This document shows positions 6,596 to 11,308 of a stretch of DNA of 11,308 nt, piece by piece. The translations under genes and the position numbers were made by a program. Numbering within the stretch: the first letter of the stretch is position 1; each line of letters begins with the position of its first letter. The notes under the pieces were generated by a model that saw nothing but the letters and a program-made list of their open reading frames with translations, did no database searches and was not told where the DNA came from. Location of the stretch: assembly GCA_036170795.1 (NCBI GenBank), contig JAVHPX010000037.1, positions 1-11,308 of the forward strand. The letters are read 5' to 3'. This stretch comes from UBA8515 sp036170795. GTDB lineage: Bacteria > Patescibacteriota > Minisyncoccia > Phycocordibacterales > UBA9973.

Positions 6596-7899
6596 ATAAT
6601 TTTCAGACAATTTTAGTTGCAGTATTTTTAGCATTTTTTGTTTTTGCTGTTTTGATATTTTCAGGATTGCTTAAAATTGGAGGAATATCGAGTAATACAA
6701 AAAATAATTTACAAGGTAAGATTGTTGTTTGGGGAACATTTAATAACCCAGATATTTATAAAATTTTTGATGATACACGAAATACAAATAAAGATTTGAC
6801 TATTAGTTATGTCCCCAAAAAGGAATCAACTTATCAACAAGAATTACTTGAAGCATTTGCTGAAGGTAAGGGTCCTGATTTATTTTTTATATCTCCTGAT
6901 ATGATTATAAAAAATAGTAACTTTATATATAAAATTCCTTATGCTAGTTACCCAGAAAAAACATTTCGAGATTCATTTATTGATGGAGCGTATGTTTATC
7001 TTGATAGCGATGGTATTATAGGTTTACCTATAATAGTTGATCCTATGGTTTTATATTATAATAAAGATTTACTTTCAAATGATGGTATTGTAAAAGTTCC
7101 AGAATATTGGGATGAATTATTTAATTTAAATTCAAAATTAACTAAAAAGAAAGATGATGGCACAATACTCCAAAGTATGATTGCCTTAGGGCAGTATGAT
7201 AATATTACTCATGCTAAAGATGTACTTGGAACATTATTGATCCAAAATGGTAACTTAATTATAACCAAAATAGACAAAAGTTATGCTCCTATTTTAAATA
7301 ATAATCCATTATCATTACCGATATCTCCGGCAGAATCTGTGCTTTCTTTCTTTACTGAGTTTTCTAATCCTACTTTACCTGCTTATTCATGGAATAGAGC
7401 ATTATTAAATTCTATAGACATGTTTACTGGAGGGAAACTTGTATTTTATCTTGGTCGGGCGAGTGAGCTTTTTACAATTCAATCAGTTAACCCAAATTTA
7501 AGTTTTGATGTCACTCAAATACCTCAAACACGTGGTACTAATGTAAAGAGAACATATGGTGAAATATATGCATTAGCTGTTAATAAAAATTCCACGAGTA
7601 TTGCTACTTCTCTTAGTGTGGCAGGCATGCTGACTACTGGTGATTTTGCTAAGAATTTTAGTGTAGCTCTTTCATTGCCACCGGTGGTGCGTACACTTCT
7701 TGCTGACAAGCCAGTAAATCCATATTTATTTACTTTTTTTAATTCAGCTATTATTACTAGTACATGGCTTGACCCAGATAATGATAGTAGTGATTTAATA
7801 TTTTCTGAATTAATAAAAAATATACTCTCTAATAAATTATCTATTACCGATGCTATCAATAAAACTCAAAATCAACTCGAATTTATAATAAAAAAATAA
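6592..7899 (+). CDS. Membrane-anchored extracellular solute-binding protein, family 1 type
   Basis: The 435-residue protein has one N-terminal hydrophobic helix (about residues 5-28) and then a periplasmic-binding-protein fold. It opens with GKIVVWGTFNNPDIYKIFDD (about 43-62), has GPDLFFISPDMI typical of the first lobe, then GIIGLPIIVDPMVLYYNKDLL and a VPEYWDELFNL hinge-region block. ABC sugar-binding proteins share this order. There is no lipobox cysteine, so it seems held by an uncleaved helix or secreted. No ABC permease or ATPase gene lies nearby. Instead it overlaps a methyltransferase gene and is followed after four bases by VirB2/TrbC-like genes, which suggests a surface binding or envelope-assembly role rather than ordinary sugar import. 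The ligand cannot be predicted. Confidence 0.85.
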   Translation: MNNFQTILVAVFLAFFVFAVLIFSGLLKIGGISSNTKNNLQGKIVVWGTFNNPDIYKIFDDTRNTNKDLTISYVPKKESTYQQELLEAFAEGKGPDLFFISPDMIIKNSNFIYKIPYASYPEKTFRDSFIDGAYVYLDSDGIIGLPIIVDPMVLYYNKDLLSNDGIVKVPEYWDELFNLNSKLTKKKDDGTILQSMIALGQYDNITHAKDVLGTLLIQNGNLIITKIDKSYAPILNNNPLSLPISPAESVLSFFTEFSNPTLPAYSWNRALLNSIDMFTGGKLVFYLGRASELFTIQSVNPNLSFDVTQIPQTRGTNVKRTYGEIYALAVNKNSTSIATSLSVAGMLTTGDFAKNFSVALSLPPVVRTLLADKPVNPYLFTFFNSAIITSTWLDPDNDSSDLIFSELIKNILSNKLSITDAINKTQNQLEFIIKK

Positions 7900-7903
7900 T
7901 TTT

Positions 7904-8383
7904 ATGAAAAAATATATTTTTGCATTAATTATAGGATTTAGTTTTATATTTAGCCCAATTTTTTATACAAATACTTTGTATGCCTATAATATTGGAGATC
8001 CTATTGTTCCGGGTTGTAATACTGGTTCTCTTGTTGATAAACCTATTTTAGATAAAAATGGCTCGCCAATGAAAAACAAAGAAGGTCAAATAATGAATGA
8101 GAGAAATTTTGCTACTCCTTGTGGTTTTGATTATATAATGTTATTAATTAATAATATTATATCTTTTCTTTTGTTCTTTTTTGCTACACCGCTTGCTGCT
8201 ATTGCTCTTTGCTATGCAGGAGCTTTAATGTTGTTTTCAGGTGGTAGCCCAGAAAAATTAACAAAAGCAAAAACAATTATAAAAAATGTTGTTATAGGAT
8301 ATATTTTAGCATTAGCAGCCTGGTTGATAGTAAATACTATTTTTACAACACTTGGTTTTACTGGTAAAACTTATCTTAAGTAA
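7904..8383 (+). CDS. VirB2/TrbC-like two-helix membrane protein (pilin-like 1)
   Basis: The 159-residue protein has a probable signal peptide (residues 1-27, ending LYA) and a polar segment with Cys38 and Cys73. Two long hydrophobic helices follow at about 78-112 and 126-150, joined by a short basic loop SGGSPEKLTKAKTIIKN. This hairpin of helices with a G-rich, Lys-rich loop is the hallmark of VirB2/TrbC-type pilins and related small proteins of type IV secretion and conjugation. It starts four bases after the solute-binding-type gene and is probably co-transcribed with it. The two cysteines outside the membrane may form a disulphide. No ATPase, VirB4-like protein or relaxase is in the window, so a conjugation role cannot be claimed. 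Confidence 0.7.
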   Translation: MKKYIFALIIGFSFIFSPIFYTNTLYAYNIGDPIVPGCNTGSLVDKPILDKNGSPMKNKEGQIMNERNFATPCGFDYIMLLINNIISFLLFFFATPLAAIALCYAGALMLFSGGSPEKLTKAKTIIKNVVIGYILALAAWLIVNTIFTTLGFTGKTYLK

Positions 8384-8403
8384 TTATTATTAATATCTCA
8401 TAT

Positions 8404-8853
8404 ATGAAAAATTTACAAAGAAATAAATATAATATTATATCAATAGTTTCAAAATATATTTTTTTATTTATAATTATGTTTGTTTTGACAATTCCAGTTT
8501 TAGCTCAAACTTGTGAATCTACAAATCCTAACAAACCTACTGGTTGTACTCCAGCTAATACTGGTATTAAAATTGATACCCATATCAATAATCCTATCGC
8601 TGGAATAGATAGCCTCCCGGCTTTTATTGAAGCCATTTTGAATTTTGTTCTTATTGTTGGTGTACCGATAGTAGCTCTTGCTATTATTTATTCAGGATTT
8701 CTTTTTTTGTCAGCTCAGGGTAATTCTGAGAAATTAACTAAAGCTAAGAAAGCATTGATGTACACTTTGATAGGAGCAGCATTATTACTTGGTTCTTACG
8801 TAATAGCAAGTTCTATTAAAGGAACGGTCGATGAAATTAGAAGCACAACATAA
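8404..8853 (+). CDS. VirB2/TrbC-like two-helix membrane protein (pilin-like 2)
   Basis: The 149-residue protein has a basic start, a signal-like helix (about 16-35, ending VLAQT), and a short polar part with Cys37 and Cys48. Two helices at about 72-104 and 117-138 are joined by the loop AQGNSEKLTKAKK. The loop NSEKLTKAKKAL closely matches SPEKLTKAKTII of the gene before it, so the two are paralogues in tandem. The spacing of 20 bases suggests one transcript. Cys37 follows Gln-Thr and does not form a clear lipobox. Assignment to the VirB2/TrbC-like group rests on topology and loop, not on a search. Confidence 0.7.
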   Translation: MKNLQRNKYNIISIVSKYIFLFIIMFVLTIPVLAQTCESTNPNKPTGCTPANTGIKIDTHINNPIAGIDSLPAFIEAILNFVLIVGVPIVALAIIYSGFLFLSAQGNSEKLTKAKKALMYTLIGAALLLGSYVIASSIKGTVDEIRSTT

Positions 8854-8862
8854 TTATATTAT

Positions 8863-9162
8863 ATGGATATTTGTAAAAGTATAGATATAAAAGCAAGTAT
8901 AGGAAATATCTTTAATTGGGCAAGTTGTACCCTCATTCAATCTGTTGTGCCATTTTTGTTTTCATTGGCAATAGTTGCATTTATTTGGGGTATAATTCAA
9001 TTTTTCTTAAATCCAAACAATGAGGAAAAGCGCAAAAATGGTAAAAGTTATATGATTTGGGGATTGATTACTTTATTTGTTATGGTAAGCATGTGGGGAT
9101 TAGTTAGTATCCTTACAAATACATTTGGTTTTAAGGTTCTCATTCCACAACTTTCGCAGTAG
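8863..9162 (+). CDS. VirB2/TrbC-like two-helix membrane protein (pilin-like 3, minimal form)
   Basis: The 99-residue protein is little more than two helices, at about 26-48 and 62-88, with the loop NPNNEEKRKNGKSYMIWG. There is no signal peptide; a short N-terminus with Cys4 and Cys22 precedes the first helix. The pattern IWGIIQFFLNP, then the E-E-K-rich loop, then MIWGLITLFVMVSMWGL and a terminal NTFGF is shared with the next two proteins, so genes three to five form a second paralogue subgroup. It begins nine bases after the preceding stop and ends in TAG; a new promoter follows. Confidence 0.7.
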   Translation: MDICKSIDIKASIGNIFNWASCTLIQSVVPFLFSLAIVAFIWGIIQFFLNPNNEEKRKNGKSYMIWGLITLFVMVSMWGLVSILTNTFGFKVLIPQLSQ

Positions 9163-9191
9163 GGTATTGTAATTTTTGTTTGTATTTGTGA

Positions 9192-9197
9192 TATAAT
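9192..9197 (+). promoter_or_regulatory. Internal promoter before pilin-like gene 4
   Basis: TATAAT at 9192-9197 is preceded by TGA, giving an extended -10 element. TTGTAA lies 19 bases upstream, a weak -35 at long spacing. Transcription would start near 9204 and leave a leader of about 90 bases, unlike the leaderless starts elsewhere in the window. Confidence 0.5.
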
Positions 9198-9219
9198 ATA
9201 AGAGTGATATTTAGTATAA

Positions 9220-9251
9220 GATCTTACTCCTGCGGTCGGTAGGAATAGATT
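9220..9251 (+). promoter_or_regulatory. Structured 5' leader hairpin before pilin-like gene 4
   Basis: TCCTGC (9228-9233) pairs with GTAGGA (9239-9244), with one G-U pair and a GGTCG loop. The stem extends below through a C/A mismatch, two more pairs, a one-base bulge and three to four further pairs down to 9220-9251. It is conspicuously GC-rich in an AT-rich gap. No T-run follows, so it is not an intrinsic terminator. A role in RNA stability or control of the pilin-like genes is inferred. Confidence 0.5.
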
Positions 9252-9293
9252 AAAGTTATTATTAAGTTATTTATTGGTAAAAAAGTTTAATAT

Positions 9294-9653
9294 ATGAAGA
9301 AAATTATTTCGTTTAGCTTAGTTATAGGTTCTATGCCGTTTTTAGTTTTTGCAGCTGATATACCTTCTGTAATTGGATCAGTAAGCCATATTCTTAATTT
9401 ATTAATTCCAGTCCTTATAACTTTTGCTGTTGTTTATTTTATCTGGGGAGTTATCCAGTATACAATTTCGACAGATGAAGAAGCCAAAAAAGGTGCCAGG
9501 GGAAAGATTATTCAAGGTCTTATTGGGTTGTTTGTAATTATTGCATTCTGGGGTATTATCAGAGTCGTTTCAAATACTTTTGGAATTGGAAGTGTTCAAT
9601 TGCAACGTAGTGAAATACCTTGTATCCCTAATGCCACTCAAACGAATTGTTAA
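9294..9653 (+). CDS. VirB2/TrbC-like two-helix membrane protein (pilin-like 4)
   Basis: The 119-residue protein has a clear signal peptide (1-20, ending VFA before AD) and two helices at about 35-58 and 72-97. The loop is STDEEAKKGARGKIIQG, followed by LIGLFVIIAFWGIIR and SNTFGIG. These match the protein encoded at 8863 (WGIIQF, NEEKRKNGK, LFVMVSMWGL, NTFGF) and the N-terminus encoded at 9670. Two cysteines (110 and 119, the last residue) lie in a short C-terminal tail outside the membrane. The gene has its own promoter and a structured leader, and lies 16 bases before the large pilin-like fusion gene. The ATG is preceded by TAT, with no Shine-Dalgarno sequence. Confidence 0.7.
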   Translation: MKKIISFSLVIGSMPFLVFAADIPSVIGSVSHILNLLIPVLITFAVVYFIWGVIQYTISTDEEAKKGARGKIIQGLIGLFVIIAFWGIIRVVSNTFGIGSVQLQRSEIPCIPNATQTNC

Positions 9654-9669
9654 TATAATTTATTAGTAT

Positions 9670-11148
9670 ATGAGTTTCTATCTTTTTCCAGTAGCAGAAG
9701 CAAGTGTAGTTACACTCATGAAAAGCATTGATAGAGTTGTTATTAACCCTATCATACTTTTCTTGTTTGCTTTGGCTATGGTTTATTTTCTTTATGGACT
9801 TGTGCAGTACTTATTATCTCCAGGTAATGAAGAAGTCCATAAGAAAAGTAAATCAGTAATGATTTGGGGTGTTGTTGGATTATTTATTATGATTTCTGTT
9901 TTTGGAATTATGAAATTAATTCTGAGTACCTTCGGAGAAAATCGTATAAAATTAAATAATAATGGTGATTATGTAGTAGAGAAAGTGACAACTGATAATA
10001 ATGGCAATAGTACTGTTATAGATACTGGTATAATCCCAGATAGAATTGGGAAAAATCCTACGACTGGCGATTTATTTAATCAAGATGAAAATCCTCAAGA
10101 TACGATAAGTACACTAAAAGTTCTACCTGGTATGTTTACTACAAGTCCTTTTCCTAAATATAAATCAAATTCATCATTGTGTTGGAATACAGCTATTTAT
10201 AGTCAAGGTAGTACAGATAAGAGTGCTTTAGAATTAGTAAAAGATAATGCTCGTAAACAGTATTTATTAGCAAATGGAGTTCTCGATACAGATATAAATA
10301 AAAAAAATTATCCTATAATATTTGCAACAAAAGTTTTATATAATGAAAATACTAAAATGTATTATGCATGGATTGATATAAGAGCGCCTTTAAAAAATGG
10401 AACGGTAGCAAGCAATTGTACACTAGAAATATTGTCACCAGCACCAGTCCTTCCTGATTCTATAATATTTTATGATAATCTAACTACTGCATACGAACTT
10501 AATCAGTTGGGCGGGGATAGTATAGGTGCTCCTGTTGGAAATAATAATATTGTTAGTTTTACTACAAGTCCATTTCTTAATAAATATGAATCTAGTCCTT
10601 TGTGTTGGCGTAAAGAGATATATGTTAGTTCTTCTAGTGAATATCAAGCTTTGCAAGATATAAAAGTTAAAGTTAGAACTCAATATTTGAAAGATAATAG
10701 CTTGATTGAATCAAGTGCTCCTAAAAATTTACCTATTCAATATGGGGTACTTAGCGCTTATGATAAAATTAAAAAACTTTATTATGTATGGTGGGATGCA
10801 CGTGCTCCAATAAAGACAGGTACGGCTTCTGATTGTAATTTATCGGTTATTGCTTCAAATGAGGTTTTGCCACAACCAGTATCTCAAAGTAATAAAAATA
10901 ATCCATTGACTGCTAATTATATTTCTGATAATAAATATTATCGTGCTATTGGTTCTGGTGTTGATTCTGATTATTCTACAGCAAGAAATATTGCGATTAA
11001 CAATGCTTTAATAGAAATTGCAAGATTAAAAGGTTTAGCTAGTACTTCTTCAGTGATTTATAAAACTATTCTTGAAGAGAAATATTATCAGAAAGATGTA
11101 TCAACTGGCAAATATGATTATTGGGTAGCCATAGAATCTCTTCGATAA
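9670..11148 (+). CDS. Pilin-like membrane domain fused to a repeated extracellular domain
   Basis: The 492-residue protein starts with the same two-helix unit as its neighbours, with helices at about 27-50 and 62-88 and loop SPGNEEVHKKSKSVMIWG. A polar linker with many Asn, Asp and Gly follows (about 90-150). Then come two clear copies of a domain of about 105 residues (about 157-262 and 298-401). Each begins FTTSPF, carries LCW, an ALxxxKxxxRxQYLxxN helix, a YYxWxDxRAP strand and a second Cys (Cys171 and Cys250; Cys312 and Cys389), so each copy may hold one disulphide. A diverged third copy without cysteines ends the protein (about 423-491), with YRAIGSGVDSDYSTARNIA and KYDYWVAIES. The helix and strand pattern of the third copy recalls LPP20/FlgT-type envelope domains, which is only a suggestion. 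Function is unknown; a surface-exposed adhesin or tip-like partner of the two-helix proteins is inferred. Confidence 0.75.
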   Translation: MSFYLFPVAEASVVTLMKSIDRVVINPIILFLFALAMVYFLYGLVQYLLSPGNEEVHKKSKSVMIWGVVGLFIMISVFGIMKLILSTFGENRIKLNNNGDYVVEKVTTDNNGNSTVIDTGIIPDRIGKNPTTGDLFNQDENPQDTISTLKVLPGMFTTSPFPKYKSNSSLCWNTAIYSQGSTDKSALELVKDNARKQYLLANGVLDTDINKKNYPIIFATKVLYNENTKMYYAWIDIRAPLKNGTVASNCTLEILSPAPVLPDSIIFYDNLTTAYELNQLGGDSIGAPVGNNNIVSFTTSPFLNKYESSPLCWRKEIYVSSSSEYQALQDIKVKVRTQYLKDNSLIESSAPKNLPIQYGVLSAYDKIKKLYYVWWDARAPIKTGTASDCNLSVIASNEVLPQPVSQSNKNNPLTANYISDNKYYRAIGSGVDSDYSTARNIAINNALIEIARLKGLASTSSVIYKTILEEKYYQKDVSTGKYDYWVAIESLR

Positions 11149-11166
11149 TACTATATGAAGTATTTT
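11147..11166 (+). terminator. Weak hairpin after the last pilin-like gene
   Basis: AATACT (11147-11152) and AGTATT (11159-11164) pair around ATATGA and are followed by only two T. It overlaps the stop codon. As an intrinsic terminator it would be poor because the stem is almost all A-U, but it is the only candidate between the pilin-like block and the tRNA. Confidence 0.3.
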
Positions 11167-11192
11167 AATATAAGTTTAAATCTTAAGATATA

Positions 11193-11220
11193 TTGTATTT
11201 TAAGGTAAAAATGATATACT
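11193..11220 (+). promoter_or_regulatory. Promoter of the tRNA-Glu gene
   Basis: TTGTAT (11193-11198), 16 bases and TATACT (11215-11220) form a good sigma70-type promoter. Transcription would start near 11227, about 29 bases before the mature tRNA 5' end. Confidence 0.65.
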
Positions 11221-11255
11221 CACTATCGTTGGTTGATTAATTTACGTAAGATGTT

Positions 11256-11308
11256 GGCCTTATCGTCTAACGGTTAGGACATCGGCTTTTCAAGCCGGTA
11301 ATCCGGGT
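11256..11308 (+). tRNA. tRNA-Glu (anticodon UUC), 3' end cut by the window
   Basis: The acceptor strand GGCCTTA is followed by TC, a D-arm GTCTAACGGTTAGGAC, and an anticodon arm with stem TCGGC/GCCGG and loop TTTTCAA. The middle of the loop is TTC, which reads glutamate codons. The variable loop TAAT and the start of the T-arm (CCGGGT) follow, and the window ends there, so the T-loop and the 3' acceptor strand are missing. The sequence closely follows the bacterial tRNA-Glu pattern. Confidence 0.96.

Noticed and set aside
6592..7899. Sugar ABC importer operon
   Set aside because: No permease or ATPase gene is present on either side, and the neighbours are a methyltransferase gene and pilin-like genes.
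9217..9226. TAAGATCTTA palindrome as an operator
   Set aside because: It is a single 10-base AT-rich palindrome with no second copy, and part of it is already used in the leader hairpin.

Overview
The window reads as an AT-rich chromosomal segment of a Patescibacteria/CPR bacterium, most likely of the Parcubacteria type. The reasons are the very low GC, small compact genes, starts without Shine-Dalgarno sequences (many preceded by TAT and an extended -10 box at leaderless distance), a four-domain S1 protein, a PaaX/Cas2-type membrane-anchored protein, and strings of two-helix VirB2/TrbC-like proteins. The lineage is inferred from style and gene content, not from a marker phylogeny.

Layout. 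Bases 29-1168 (minus strand) encode an S1-domain RNA-binding protein, transcribed away from everything else. The 230-base divergent intergenic region (1169-1398) holds its promoter, a leader with two hairpins, and the promoter of the plus-strand genes. From 1399 to 4802 a tight plus-strand operon encodes a metallo-beta-lactamase-fold protein that has lost its metal ligands, a small membrane-anchored protein of unknown function, and GyrA. Seven bases after gyrA lies a HAD-family gene (4810-5251) broken by an in-frame UGA at codon 10 and a one-base slip in a T6 run.

Bases 5252-6070 are the most unusual part. A solitary gene for a membrane-anchored winged-helix/Cas2-fold protein sits between two 34-bp direct repeats that match at 33 of 34 positions. 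Each repeat carries terminal 9-base inverted arms around a G-rich centre (AGGGGTGG), and each is preceded by a diverged related palindrome. The right arm of the first repeat also forms the -35 box of the gene. No cas1, transposase or CRISPR array is present. This looks like an undescribed cassette or repeat-regulator pair.

From 6071 to 11148 there is a second plus-strand block: a SAM-dependent methyltransferase overlapping by four bases a membrane-anchored solute-binding-type protein, then five two-helix VirB2/TrbC-like proteins in succession. The last carries a large extracellular part built from two clear and one diverged copy of a domain. The block looks like a cell-envelope/pilus-like or secretion module, but no ATPase or channel gene lies in the window. 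A separate promoter and a structured leader sit before the fourth pilin-like gene. The window ends inside a tRNA-Glu(UUC) gene that has its own promoter.
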